A stretch of DNA of 64,000 nt from Rhyzopertha dominica (GCA_025024175.1 QCXZ01000003.1:61832023-61896022), one strand, 5' to 3'. Positions 45,761 through 57,769 are shown, counted from the first letter of the stretch. The notes: generated from the sequence alone by a model not told the origin. A program made the numbers and translations.

Positions 45761-48700
45761 ATCGAATTTCGAATACAGGCCGCGAAGGAGCATCAAACTT
45801 TAAATCTTCTCGTGTAAACCACTTCAAAAATCCATCACAAATTTAGAAGTTACAGAACGAAAGGGAATAATCAATTTATTCATTGATATCTAAAAAATAA
45901 AGGAAGTAGACTGTCATAACCTATATACGATTACTTTTTAAATGGTTTGAACAACTAAATTCAGTTACCAGGTAATATACAGGATGCGTTATTTAAAAAT
46001 ATTGTAATCTCCACGCTTACATAGGAAAATCTTTGTAAGAAGCTAAGACAAAAAATAAAATATTCACGATACTAAGTAATGTATGACTTGAAAGCTTTGG
46101 CAAAAAAAATCATTGGTTAGATCGAGTGACAAGAATGCGTGTACGAGTAACAAAGTAGGTCATGGAAACAAAAAGTCACCCTCACATCTCGTCTAAATAA
46201 ACAATGCAGAGGTTTTTGATTTCTGCTTTAGATAATACGAGTAGATATTTATAATCTGGTTGGGGGAATGTCAAAATGAGACATTGTCAATTTTTATCGA
46301 AATCAAATTATAAGGAAATCGACAATTTATCGCACAATCAAAGAATATGAAAAATGGATACCATGTATAAACTTGCTTAAAAGCGGTCGGCCCAGGGTTT
46401 TCAACTAATTAAGAGAGGCTAGACCAACAGAGTTTTTTTTTTAAATTTTGATACGAATATAAATCTATTTTTATAAGAATTTCTAGCGTCTGAATTTTTC
46501 CCAAAACTTTTGAATCATACGTTACGAAGCAATCCGCTACTAACAAGTTCTTCAAAAGCAGAATAATTTTGGTGGAGGCGCCGGGTTCACGTGTTAATTT
46601 TCTGAAAATAATGTTATTATAACATTGCCCATTCCGTTTTCCTTGTTTTTCACTGATATCTCGACGTTATAGTCATTTTCCAGAAAAACCGGTTTAACGA
46701 AGAAAAAAATTATTTTTGGATTCTAGAGCTCAAAACATCTCAGTATGGTGAGCTTTGAGCTCCAAACGAAAACACCAGCATAATCTTAAGAAAAATGCTA
46801 GCTGGAAGGAGCATCAAATTTAAGGGTATATGCTAGAAGGTAAAATTAAATCAGTCTTTAAGTAAGCTCAAAATGTGAATTGGAAATTTAAATTAAACGG
46901 GCTAGCCCGTTGCTAGCCATAATTATATTGTATTCTCATGTCAATCAATGATCTGTTTTGAAGCAAAATGGGTGGAAATCAATCGACGAGTACAAAAACG
47001 GATTACAGATATTATATCATGGCAAAGTGTAGAAATACAATGTTCAAGACGCCTAACCAGAATTTTGACTATGCGGGACGATCTTTGGTGAACTGCTTAT
47101 TGATTTTTTCTTTCCTAAAGCCCAACTCCATCCTGAACAATGTGTACGTAATATTGTACAAGACGTAAATAAATACTGATATGACAAATACGAAAATAGA
47201 TATGGAACTTAAAAAAACCATGGACAAAAACCAAATACACAAAATAAAACAACATGTAAAAACATGACTCTGTATAGGTAAGGAATGAATAAAGGTATAT
47301 TATCACAATCAGTGGCTTGATTGACCTTTTTCAGATAACTGATTTTATGAATAATTGAATCATTAATTATGTTCTCCGCGCAAAAGCTATTTTGTTTGGT
47401 ATTTTTAAGCTGCGGCTGAATTTAGATCTGGCTAGATGCAGCGGTTGGCTTCGAAAGTGGCCAAAGTTTGGTCGTTAGAAGTAATCTTCCCTTACCATTA
47501 TTGTGTTTCGTGGATAAAAAAAATGAACAAACAAAATTACCCCAAAGTCCTAGTTGTGAGGACATTTTTGGTTTCTAGAACTCAAAATGTATTCATGTGT
47601 TGAGGTTTATTGTAAATGAGTCTAATTTTTATAACCTTTTGGAGGTTAAAAGAATAGCCCTTATGCATAAATAATAGGCGTACGGTATTAAGACATAATT
47701 AGTTTTTTTTTACAATAAATCAGATTTTTGTGGGATGATCTTCTACGCGATATTTGAAAGTTGGAAACGGGACTTTCTAATTCGTATGGATCTCTCAAAA
47801 CCACCGAGGAAATGCACATGTAAAGCTTGGCGTTTTGTAGGATTTACGTTGGAGGAATTGAATTAGCATTCCACAGCAGGCGGGATTATATCGAGATGCG
47901 TCTTCCCTGGAATTAGCGACATTTGAAATTCACTTCTAACCTCTCGTTCTGCAATACCGAGAGAACAAGTCGGACTAAAATTACGCACTTTAAGCGAATT
48001 TAATCTATCGGAATTAAGCGAATTCCGAAAGTAATATGAATTATACTCACGTTCCCGCTCGCGGTACTTATCAAGTTAGTTCATTTTCTGCGGACGCTGT
48101 GTGGTATAGACTCGCTGAAAGGAAGACGCCGTCCTAATTCCTGTAATATGATAGGTGGAAAGTGGATTAATTAAAAACGACTGAAGTGCTAATGCATCAG
48201 CGGCAAGTTTGGTAGCACTTGAGGGTGTGAGGTTAACAGAATGTCCAATTATGTCAGATATGTTTTTCATACAAGAAATGACAATAATTTTCAAACTTCT
48301 GATGTGCAATTAGCACATATTTGTTTTATTACTGCAAATTATTTTTACGATTACTTTTGGGCTTTACCTTCACTTTTCCTGAAATGCAGAAGAAAGCTGC
48401 GATTAGAAAAAAAACTAGAACTAATGTGGTAGTTGTGAAATTACGGTATATTGGCACTGCTAACTAGGTCTTTAGAAATTTTTATAAATAATGCTGTAGC
48501 GATGTAGTACGAAAATCATATCAAAATTCCTGCACACAAAACACAGCTCACAAATGAAACGTATATTTTAAAAAAAGTCGTTCAACTTACATGTCTAAAA
48601 CACGTTGCCATAGCTTCGGCATAATGTAATGTCGTTAAATACGCTATTTTTGCCAAGATGTTTCAGCAGTTCGAACGCATATGCTGCTGCAGGGCTTTTA

Positions 48701-49085
48701 TCCTTCCAACTCAATAAATCGGACTTCACGAAACCCTCTTTTCCACTTGAGGGACACAACGAAATCTAGAGGACTCACGTCAAGGCTGCACGGGGATGTG
48801 GGAGAATTTCACAGCAGTTCTTCTTGCAAACTGCTTTGACTGACACTGCTTTATGCGATCAAGCGTTTTCGTGCAGGAGGGTTACGCCGTTGTCTTTCAT
48901 ATCTTGTCTACAGAAATAGCTCTCACTTTCAGAGCTACTTCTGAGAAAGACACCGACAGAAGTGTTGAAACGTTAAGACCAAATAAACAACGTGGTAAGC
49001 AGTCCGGAAACTCGTGGAAGGCAACGGCAAACCATATGAGTAATTTTGCCTCGTACAGCCTTACACATAGAGTCGTTTGGAGCCG
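45760..49085. other. Long intergenic stretch
   Basis: No coding similarity, RNA gene or bounded repeat seen in about 3.3 kb. Small open frames (for example 46968-47168 and 48853-49092) have no domain and overlap frames on the other strand. Confidence 0.4.
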
Positions 49086-49096
49086 GCTGTAGGTCC

Positions 49097-50449
49097 CAGG
49101 AGCGCCAGCTTTTAGAAAACCTCGTGGGTGCTCATGCTAACATAATCGTGAAAATAGTATCTATGAATCCGTCCAATAGAGCTCAGTAGGTACACATTCA
49201 ATATGACAGAAATATATATGATATAAATAGAAAGATAAGTAAGAGGAAAAATATAAGTACAAAAATGCTATATTTGTTCTAGTGCCTTTGTTGGTACCAG
49301 CATTAGTCATCAACAAACTTTTTTATGAAAGAAACTATGTTCAATTTACTACAGAACGAGAGGTAGAATGTGGAGTACTCTTTTTTGAAACCAATAAAGA
49401 TATACGAAAAATTATAAAATAATACTGTATTGGTAACGGAAACCAACCTCATCGGGGAGGTCTATAAACTATGTCTCAAATTATTCGACACAAGTTAAAA
49501 TAAACTTTATAAAACAGATGAAACATAGAATTATTAAAATAACATATTCACAATTTATTGAAAAAATTTAAAAAAATAGAAAATTTTCTAATACACAATT
49601 CATACCCGANAGCGTTGATAAATAAATCTTGTATTCTACTACTGATTTATCAACACTTCATGTAACGCAAACACAGCTAACGGTAGTATGCAGAGTGACG
49701 TGGGGCAGAGGGTAAATCATGATCCTATAGTTGACAAAAACCTACAAACAGTAGATCATAGAATGTATGTATCCCTACCAAACATTACTGGATTGACAAC
49801 AAAATTATTCAGAACGTTTAAAGAATGAAAACATAAAAATTACAATTGAGAACAAAAAGCATGGCTCAACCCTACTCGCAACACTAAAATCAAAAATACC
49901 TGCAAAATATCATGCAAATGTTCTATAATATATGTTTGGAATGTGAGGATTGTGAAGGCAAGTACACATAGGACAGGTATCACAATGGATGGTAAATAGA
50001 TTGGCCGTCTACAAAAGTGATATAACTAAATAAAGGGATGGATGCTCACTTACTGAACACATGGACATCATATTAAGTGGGATAATGTGAAAATTTAGGA
50101 TAAAGAAAGTAATACAAACAAGAGATTAATACTTGAAATGGTTCACACAATTCAAAATTTCAATATAATAAATAAAAAAATCAGATATTAAAAAACTGAG
50201 CGACATTTCCACGTACTTGCTTTCACAAGAAATTCTAAAACAAGGTTGGGTGGGCTTGAATAATCTGACAGCACTGTAGACGCTCTAATTTGATAAATTT
50301 GACAAAGAGTTCTTTTTTATATCTGTGATAAGTCAGTTTGAATTTATGGTACATGTGTTGAAGCCTATTTGGTCGTGGGTGCCCCGCACCCACAATTTAC
50401 TTCTCGTGGGTGCTGGAGCACCCGAGCACCCATGGAGTCGGCGCCCCTG
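49097..50449 (-). mobile_element. hAT-type non-autonomous element carrying PLE sequence, copy B
   Basis: The inverse of 10753-12123. It starts CAGGAGCGCCAGCTTTTAGA and ends GGAGTCGGCGCCCCTG, flanked by a perfect 8-bp direct repeat GTAGGTCC (49089-49096 and 50450-50457). The target duplication differs from that of copy A, so this is an independent transposition, not a segmental duplication. The hairpin motifs GTGGGTGC/GCACCCAC are retained near the right end. The internal PLE segment is kept but more decayed. Confidence 0.9.
49350..50240 (+). pseudogene. Captured PLE fragment inside hAT copy B
   Basis: Plus-strand pieces correspond to copy A: EVECGV then a degraded FLDTK block near 49360-49400, and ICLECEDCEGKYT at about 49930-49975 (the GIY-YIG start, with the IGQT part mutated to a stop). 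The end of the endonuclease near 50110-50150 survives as YKQEINT-like text in a shifted frame. Many stops and indels are present. Confidence 0.65.
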
Positions 50450-50459
50450 GTAGGTCCCA

Positions 50460-52740
50460 TACGTCTGTGAAAAATCTGAAAAAGTACACATACGTTTACG
50501 AGAGGTTTCCTACGTTCGAATCTGACATGGCACTAGAATATCTTCTACCAACATTTGCTTCCAGCTGTTTCTTGGTCTACATGTTGCTGGTTCTTCTAGC
50601 ATATATTTGTTGCTGTGCCGTTTTCCATTGGATGAATCTGTTTTAGCCATCTTACTCATCGTGCATTGCTTTTCACAGACAAGCAGCTTTGCATCTTTGA
50701 ATGTTCCTATCTTCTGCACATTCATAATGTAACAATAGGTTTCAATATAGTTTTGATTATTTGTAGTTTTACTTTTCACGACTAGAGTTTAAATTTTAGC
50801 ATGTGCAGCAGCATTGTCTCCTTTCACTATCTGATTTTAGTTTCGTTGTCTTCTCTTTCATTCTCTGTTATTTGAATTTCGAGTTATGTAACAGTATTTA
50901 CTTTCTCTATTTGTATTACCTTTTGATTGCGATCTGGTAGCATCCGATTATGAGGCTGTATCGTTTCGCAGTTATTGCTCAATCTGCACCCTCAATGAAA
51001 CATCATTTTAGTGCTCTTTCCGGCGTTGCCCTTGCTATTAGTCTGTTCATCTGTTTATTTTTCTTACATTTTGATCACTATGTAATCGTATTAATCACAA
51101 AATCAGTTATGTAATCCATGTTATCTCTAATAGGTTTCACGAATGTTTAATGATTGCATGAATCTCCATGTAATATACTGAAATCTTATATGTAATCTAT
51201 AATCAGTGGTTACCCTCTCGGTACGAAAAGGATCTCCAGGTTGCAAAAATTGCATTGTTGTTGATATAGCGTTCTTAAAAAGTCTTCGAGTACTGGTATG
51301 CCTTTGTCAACAGCACCCAAAATATTTGGATGGTCTGTCTGGGGACTAAATAAGCCATGGGATGTACAGATTGAAACCACCAGAGTACCGTAGTGCATAA
51401 CATCCTTCGTGCTTTTGCAGCACCATATACAGCAGAACGATATAAGTTAATTCTCAATTAGAAAAATTTTGCATTTGCGATAATCTTTTAGATATTTTGA
51501 CAGCAAATTAAGGTAATAATTAGCGGCTCGTTTACACGAGGGAGGAAAACATTGAATACGACTACGTCTATACACTCTTGAAAACAGGTAAATGACGGTG
51601 TTGAAGCTTCATACTATATAGCTGAATCATTTGCGTTTTATACCCTCACAATATTTTACGAAAGCAGAAAACTGCTCTACTGCATCACTTTTATCATCAT
51701 TCCTTCACCTGAATCAGCGATAAAACCAGCAGCTGCATTTTACAAATCATGGACACCCAACTCGAGGGCCAGAGCGGCTATATTTTCCTGAACCGTATAG
51801 TGTGTTATATGTAGTCTACTGCCACATGATTCATAAAGTCGGGAGCAAAAACATGTTGCGCGGACAGATATATGGCAGTCGTTAGGGCTGCTCCAGAAAG
51901 GTTTGCGACTTTTATAACAATATATAAATGTCCGTAACATTACTTGCAAGCCGGCCTTGCAACGCTTTCCAGTTTAAGCTTCTGAGGTGGTCGGCCTTCT
52001 GCGTTATCTCGTTAATCTATACTTTTACAGCCGTGTAGCTTAGAAGCTTTCTGCCGGATTTGCACCTCCGATTTCTGAAAAACAGGGTTCCTGCGCTAGG
52101 TAGCCAAGCAAGCCTTACATATTTTTCACAAAAAAATGACATTAGTATTCTCCTATTTCATGTTTATCTCAACTTACTTAAAGACGGCTTGGAGCATGAA
52201 ACTATTGCCAGAAGAGCACTGAAATTTTAATTTTTTACCTTTTTTTAAACTTAGATAGCATTGCATAAACATACCCTACCGAAATAATAAGAAATAATTA
52301 AATTTAAGCCTTCACATTGGTACAGCGTTTTCTTAATTATTTTCTCAAAAAAAGAATGTACAACGGAAATTAAAATATGTATAATGCGATAATAAATAAC
52401 ACTAGTGGATCTTAAACTAACTTCTCAAAAAAACATTTGAAAAAATCAGAACTTACTGGATATTTTTACAAAATTATCATGAAATAATAACGCTTTTTGT
52501 CATCTATTTGAAAACAAAACAATGCAACTAAGTAAAGAAGCCCCTGGTTAAAAAAAGATAAATAAAGAGACGCTGTTATGGAAATACGTTTACCTACAAA
52601 AAGAAAAAGTAAGATGAAAGATTAAAAATAACTAGCAAAAGACTTTTGTTAGGGACATCTTGCTATAAAGTTTATATTTACAGAAATATAGGCTAAGATT
52701 AACGGGAATATCTACCTGGTGGATGTTACAATACGAGTAT
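50460..52740. other. Intergenic, nothing recognised
   Basis: Open frames at 50410-50779 and 51210-51949 overlap on both strands and show no domain. No bounded repeat seen. Confidence 0.4.
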
Positions 52741-53109
52741 GTTTAAAGAAAACTCATTTTTAACTTTGCCAAGCTTTTGACATTTGTTTATGTCTTCGTC
52801 AGGGCGTCTACAAACATCGTATAACATTAGCGAAACATTAAAAAGATACTAAAATTACTTACAGTAACTTGAGGTTAATTTAAAAACAACAGTCTCATCG
52901 CAAATGAATTTTTTATGTGTTAAAAATACTTGACAATGTCAAAATGCAACCGACACTCCAAGACTATCATAATGCAAAAAATCTTGAAAATATCAACCAT
53001 ATTTTTTTATTTTTCACGTAACAGTAGGACCTTTATGTTAATAATATATCTGAGAATAGCAATTGAAATCCAAAATACCGGTAAAATTTCAATCTGGACT
53101 AGTTTATTG

Positions 53110-53431
53110 ATTAAAATGTATAACTTGTGATGGAAATTATATAGGTTCACAGTGGCTAGTCAGTAGAATATCTTTGCATAAAGGTGATATAAATATAAAA
53201 CAGGAAAGGTGTGTATTGGCGGAAAATGTTTTACAAAATAATAATCATGAAATTGATTTGGAAAACGTTAATATATTAGAAAAGGAACAAAATACTAACA
53301 GGAGATTAATTTTAGAAATGGATCAAATTAATAAAAGTGTTAATGTATTGAATAAGAAATCCGATACCAACAATATTTTGCATTATGGTAGCCTTGGAGT
53401 TTTTGAACTAACCTCAAGTTACTGTAAGTAA
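53110..53431 (+). pseudogene. GIY-YIG endonuclease domain of a Penelope-like element, C-terminal part
   Basis: From 53117 the frame reads CITCDGNYIGSQWLVSRIS, the GIY-YIG start. It stays open through LHKGDINIKQERCVLAENVL, NVNILEKEQNTNRRLILEMD and LNKKSDTNNI, which are the conserved PLE endonuclease blocks (histidine, ILE.E, RLILEM, SDT). The RT is absent. The open frame has survived well, which suggests a fairly young fragment. It ends at a TAA at 53429-53431. Confidence 0.85.
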
Positions 53432-53477
53432 TTTTAGTATCTTTTAATGTTTCATTAATGTTATACCATACGACGCC

Positions 53478-53510
53478 CTGACGAAGACATAAATAAATGT
53501 CGAAAGCTTG
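53478..53510 (+). ncRNA. Hammerhead-like ribozyme core in PLE terminus
   Basis: CTGACGA, a five-pair helix GACAT/ATGTC with a six-base loop, then GAAAGCTTGG. The core has one change (CTGACGA for CTGATGA) relative to the loci at 31859 and 56629. Confidence 0.4.
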
Positions 53511-53539
53511 GAAAGGTTAAAGAAGAGTTTTCTTTAAAT

Positions 53540-54555
53540 ATGTTATAACATCCACCAGATCGATATTTCCGTTACACGACCGCAACCTTCCTTCAGTATT
53601 TACAGAAATATATAGTCATAAACAAATTGCTTGAACTCGAACTCAATGGACCGCAAATTTTTGTCTAGATACGAAACTGATACTACTCAGGGCAGTTGTC
53701 TCTCGCTGATACTTCATTAGGGTTAAAGGAATGGATAGGAGGGAATCCCTTTAAATTGCTTGCGAGAGACTGCTGATTCTTTATACTTCATACTGTTGAG
53801 GTTTTAAAAGACTCGTTTTAATCAACTATTTAACTGCCACTGCCACAGGTCATTCTCACTTGCTTCTTATCACGTCAAGGAAAGTGAGCTGCCTTTTTCT
53901 ATGAAAAACTAAACCAAATAAAAGGGCTCAGCCACGTTAGTTGACCAAGAAAGAATTTTTGTTAGCTCTCTAATTGTAATCAGCTTCATCATATTTTTTC
54001 TGGTATACCTTCTGGTAGCTTGAATCTATTTCTTAAATGGAACTTACTGACACTCATAATTATTGAGGAACTAGTATTTTCAATTTATGTACACACTCAG
54101 AAAAATAAGTATAGTTGTTTTTACTATTTCAGTTGTTATTTAGATTATGATTACTTTCTATTTAGTTTCTATTTAGTTCCAGTTAACGAACTGTTATACG
54201 CATTAAACAGTTTGGTACATAAAACTATATAATCAAGTAATTGTAACAAAACAAAACGTATAGTTCCGACTACAATACAATTTAATACTGCTTACAAAGT
54301 ATATTGTACTTATTATTAATACTAAATGGTACAGTCCAAGTATTGTTTGGTACTATTAACCATACCAAATTGTAAAATGCAGGTGGCTGCGTTCACGCCA
54401 GTACAGAACGCTTTGCTGGAGACGTCATCAGACAAAGTGGTCAATGTTTTACGGCTTTAGCTATAGCATCGTATTCTAGAATCGTATACTAAAATAAGGG
54501 CGCATTAGTGTCTGTTTCACAAAAGTACTGTGCATACGAGTTAATAAGTAATTAT
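53540..54555. other. Intergenic, upstream of the SAM-domain frame
   Basis: No gene recognised. A promoter for the following gene may lie near 54400-54550 but no TATA-box placement is convincing. Confidence 0.35.
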
Positions 54556-54559
54556 TATT

Positions 54560-55628
54560 ATGGAGCCTGAAGAATCCGTGAAAGAGCTTTTAATAAGGTG
54601 GGAATTTCCTGACCTGATAGAAAAGTTTGAAGGTAAGTTTAAACTATTTAATAATATCTACTTACGCTTATATTGTCCATATACACGGTCTCTATAAAAC
54701 AGATGCATACCCGGTACCTACTTTGTTTTACATGCTTTTGTAATAATGTAATGATGCATACCCTAACGGCAAAAGATGTATCTTCAAATTAATGTCTGTT
54801 TCGTAGAAAGCGAAAGAAAATGGGTTTTTAGCTGCTATGGCTGTACCAACGCCGTTCAAATCCAGCTAGAACATCAATAAAAAAAATCGGCTTTATGTAT
54901 TCGTAAGTAACAACATTCAGTTGAACTCGGTACCAAGCCATACTCTGTTCATTTGAACCGTACAACCGCGCTTTCAAAAACTTATTCATTTAAAGAAATA
55001 TTCCGCTGTAATCTTTCCAGATTTCGTCAAATTTTAGTTGACTACCTAACTTAGTTGTAATAAAAGAACGGATAGTTCACGTTACCATTTGTAATTGTAA
55101 GGTAAAATATACAACAAAATTTGTTCCGTTATTATAAGTAAAGTTGGATAGTTTCTGAAACAATAATCTTTAATAATAACAGCAAAATATTTCTTGTAGT
55201 GAAAGAAGTATAAGCAGTAGATATTAGTTATACGTGTTTCTGACTGGCATTATAGAGGAAAACATTGACAAAGAGGCTTTGCTGTATCTCCAAAAACAAC
55301 ATTTATACGAATTAATTCCAACAATAGGAAAGAGAGTAAAATTTGAAAAAAAGCTGCTGCGATACCAGGCTGAAAACACATCAAACAACGCTACGTTGCA
55401 ATCATCACCTACAGCGTCCACGTCGACTCTTACACCATCAGGAAGTGAAGTTAGTTTGGCAGACATATGGAACTTTGAAGGGTCTACTGTTCTAGGTAAA
55501 ACGAAATTTTATCTGAACTCAACTTCATTCTCTGTAATACGCTTTTTTACACAGATTTAGTAACTGTTGCACCACAAGCTGATGAACTGTCATCTGAGGA
55601 GCCCATCAGTGATCAAGCCCAATCCTGA
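54560..55628 (+). CDS. Three-exon SAM-domain protein, possibly transposon-derived
   Basis: Exon 1 (54560-54632) encodes MEPEESVKELLIRWEFPDLI and EKFE, then a canonical GTAAGT donor. Exon 2 (55256-55495) follows an ATTATAG acceptor and gives NIDKEALLYLQKQHLYELIP and TIGKRVKFEKKLL, then a Ser/Thr-rich stretch. Exon 3 (55555-55628) follows TTTACACAG and ends SDQAQS and TGA. All joins keep phase, giving about 128 residues. Exons 1 and 2 together make a SAM domain (LL..W.....I..F....ID...L..L....L.ELIP.IG.R.K), normally a protein-interaction module. Larger insect proteins with this N-terminus often belong to multicopy families. A GTATGT donor just after the stop and transposase-like text at 55850-56000 suggest a truncated longer protein. 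Confidence 0.6.
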
Positions 55629-55849
55629 ATCGGTATGTCACTACTAAATAAATATTAATTCCTGAAGAACATTTGAAAAAAAGTACTTTGAAAATGTCTG
55701 CTTCACAAATGCTATGTTTTGTATCTCTTTTGGGTGTAATGGTTGAGCATTTAATACCGGAAAATAACGTTTATTGAAATTTATATCTAACATTATGTAA
55801 AATTTTAGACATTGTTCTCTCAAGATAAATCTTTGTACATGATATAACT

Positions 55850-56010
55850 GCTCTTAAAACTTTAATAGCAGAACATCAGTACTTATACAATACCGAACTA
55901 AAACAAACTTTGAAACCCAAACATCATAACATGGTTCATTATCCAGCAGTAATCAAAATGTGCGGTCCTCTAATTGCTATGTGGTTTTGCTTTGTTATAA
56001 TAAAGAGTAT
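55850..56010 (+). pseudogene. Decayed exon with transposase-like KPKHH...HYP...GPL motif
   Basis: The frame reads AEHQYLYNTELKQTLKPKHH and NMVHYPAVIKMCGPLIAMW. This resembles the block LKPKHHFLLHYP followed by GPL..W found in many multicopy arthropod and cnidarian proteins. By its layout it may be related to the CACTA-type TNP2 region, though I am not sure. After the Trp the expected basic segment is out of frame, and an in-frame TAA lies shortly upstream. It lies downstream of the SAM exons on the same strand and may be the remainder of one longer gene. Confidence 0.45.
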
Positions 56011-56450
56011 TGGATTTTCTCGAAGGTTTAAGTTTATTTGCGATTCAGGTTTTTCTGGAAAAAAAGTGCACTGTATTCTGATATACTGCACAAGTGTTTT
56101 TTTCAGTTTTAGAATAATATGCTCAGAAAGATTTAATTTGTTTTTGATTGGTTATTTTCTGAACAGTTGTATTTATTTTCGTTACTTTTACAATAAATTA
56201 TTTATTTTTGTATTACATAATGAGAGTGTCTACAATAAATAAACTGCAATAAATTTTTCTGTCTTTTATTTAGTAGGCTTGTTTGTTCACTTTGGAATTT
56301 GAATACCACTAACATTTTAAAGGGATGAATATTTTTTAATTTTGATGTTCATCTCTCTTTAAATGTTTTAATATGCTGAAATTCGAGATGTGACAATACG
56401 GTAAGTATATTCAGCAATACTTTAAACTCAAGCGAAGTAGCNGTCGTACG

Positions 56451-56736
56451 TTGTTAATATCTAGTATGGTGGATTTTGGGGGTATTCGACTTTGATGGAT
56501 AATAAGAGTACTCTTTATTCCTTGCCAAGCTTTCGACTTTATTTGTTTATTTAAGTAAGACAATATGTAATACCTAACCATTGTAGCAATAACACTTACC
56601 ATCATATGTATTAATAATTATAGAAGCCCTGATGAAGACTTAAATAAAGTCGAAAGCTTGGCAAGGAATAAAGAGCACTCTTATTATCCACCAAAGTCTA
56701 ATACCCCCAAAATCCACCATACTAGATATCAACAAT
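56451..56736. mobile_element. Solo Penelope-like terminal inverted repeats
   Basis: About 105 bp at 56451-56556 (with ATCTAGTATGGTGGATTTTG) recurs in inverse at about 56631-56736, separated by roughly 75 bp. The strings CCAAGCTTTCGACTTTAT and its inverse match the PLE ends at 52746-53537. No coding part is left, so only terminal repeats remain. The right arm carries an intact hammerhead-like core. Confidence 0.75.
56629..56661 (+). ncRNA. Hammerhead-like ribozyme core in PLE terminus
   Basis: CTGATGA at 56629-56635, a five-pair helix GACTT/AAGTC (56637-56641 with 56647-56651), GAAA at 56652-56655, then GCTTGGC that can form a short hairpin. The core is perfect. Helix I and the NUH cleavage triplet are not clearly placed. 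Confidence 0.45.
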
Positions 56737-57092
56737 ATTTTATATAGTTGTTGCAACAATAATTTATATTAGCGGTAACAGCATCTATATTGTTACAACA
56801 ACACCTAAGGCATGTTACGTTAAACGCAAATTTTGGCTATAAGTACTATTTACTATTACTTAGAGCTACCACACAGCATTTTAGTGGTAAATATATGTTA
56901 CAGTCGCGATAACAATGATATATTACTAGAAATAACAATACACGTTTGCTGGAACTAACGTATGATGCTTACGAGGAAAGTATCGTTCTCAGTAACATAT
57001 GTGAGGGTGGTCGCTATACGGACAATATAATTTAGTAGCGGTAGCAAAATTTTCAGTTAATACAAACAAATATTTTTCTGGGTGTAGTTAAT

Positions 57093-57098
57093 TTTATT
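57093..57098 (-). terminator. Poly(A) signal AATAAA for the MBF2-like gene
   Basis: Reads AATAAA on the minus strand, about 115 bp past the stop codon of the secreted-protein gene. Confidence 0.5.
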
Positions 57099-57211
57099 GA
57101 TAAACAGCTTCCATAACTAGACTACAGTTTTTACAAAATCTTAATACTACTATTTAAAGCTTAACAGAGCGTATTTGTAAAAGACACGTATCATTTAGGT
57201 GCTCAGGCGGA

Positions 57212-57712
57212 TTAGCATACGTATATCTCTACGAAGATTCTGACTTCGTTACCAGCAGCCGCCAATATAGTGCCTTCAACCCAACCACCTGAAGGACTAA
57301 ATGATGCGCTCTGTACAAATCCCCTCTGTCGTCCAAAGTTTAGAAACTTGACGTCTTCAATTCTGTAAGACGTAGAGATCTGCTGTGAGTAATACACCAC
57401 AACGTCTTGGCTGTAGTTGCCGTTAATGACTGTATCTCTGCTGTATAGATAGCCGTTGTTTGTTGTAGAATAAAATTCCAAATCGCCGAAGTTACCCCCA
57501 TAATCATTAGGTACCGAACCACTCCAAGGGTATTCTACTGTTAGCCTCGGTTCACCCCTCACAACATCTTCAGTTTCTGTTCTTTCTGTGATTGTCGATA
57601 TTGGAAGATTGGCTTCCGACAAAGGAACTATCTTGAAATGCCTGGTTTGTTTCAGGGGCACCGAAGTAAGGCCCACAATGACGACCGACAAGACTGTAAG
57701 AGTACGGAACAT
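57212..57712 (-). CDS. Secreted MBF2-like protein, intact single exon
   Basis: The 166-codon frame begins MFRTLTVLSVVIVGLTSVP, a clear signal peptide of about 17-19 residues. The mature part has a Trp/Gly/Tyr-rich stretch (YPWSGSVPNDYGGNFGDLEF) and then a beta-rich half with VVYYSQQISTSYRIEDVKF, PSGGWVEGTI and the end VRIFVEIYVC. The pattern V.Y...I...I..V.F, GG, and a final F.EIY resembles the insect MBF2/salivary-secreted-peptide family (originally described as a co-activator, now mostly found as small secreted proteins). A TATAAATA box lies at 57754-57761 on this strand, about 28 bp before a CATTG initiator-like site near 57733, with a very short 5' UTR. It has no disablement and is the best host gene of the window. 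The family call is by pattern only. Confidence 0.7.
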   Translation of the reverse strand: MFRTLTVLSVVIVGLTSVPLKQTRHFKIVPLSEANLPISTITERTETEDVVRGEPRLTVEYPWSGSVPNDYGGNFGDLEFYSTTNNGYLYSRDTVINGNYSQDVVVYYSQQISTSYRIEDVKFLNFGRQRGFVQSASFSPSGGWVEGTILAAAGNEVRIFVEIYVC

Positions 57713-57753
57713 TTTGTCGGGTTTACTACTGCAATGATGATTTGCTTCAAGCT

Positions 57754-57761
57754 TATTTATA
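57754..57761 (-). promoter_or_regulatory. TATA box of the MBF2-like gene
   Basis: Reads TATAAATA on the minus strand, about 42 bp before the ATG and about 28 bp before a TCATTG initiator-like sequence. Confidence 0.6.
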
Positions 57762-57769
57762 TGTAAGTA

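Larger units (their letters stand above)
52746..53537 (+). mobile_element. Penelope-like element fragment with inverted terminal repeats
   Basis: About 130 bp at 52746-52880 (including CCAAGCTTTTGACATTTGTT) recurs in inverse at 53413-53537. Between them lies the 3' part of a PLE endonuclease. The right repeat contains CTGACGA at 53478-53484, the helix GACAT/ATGTC and GAAA at 53502-53505. In the left repeat the GAAA equivalent is AAAA. Confidence 0.8.

Noticed and set aside
45965..46010. ATATACAGGATGCGTTATTT as another Tc1/mariner end
   Set aside because: Only six to seven bases resemble the CAGGGTG starts and there is no inverse partner.
50510..50779. 89-codon minus-strand frame overlapping a 78-codon plus-strand frame
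   Set aside because: No domain, no start or splice context, and part of it overlaps flanking non-repeat DNA of the hAT insertion; probably chance.
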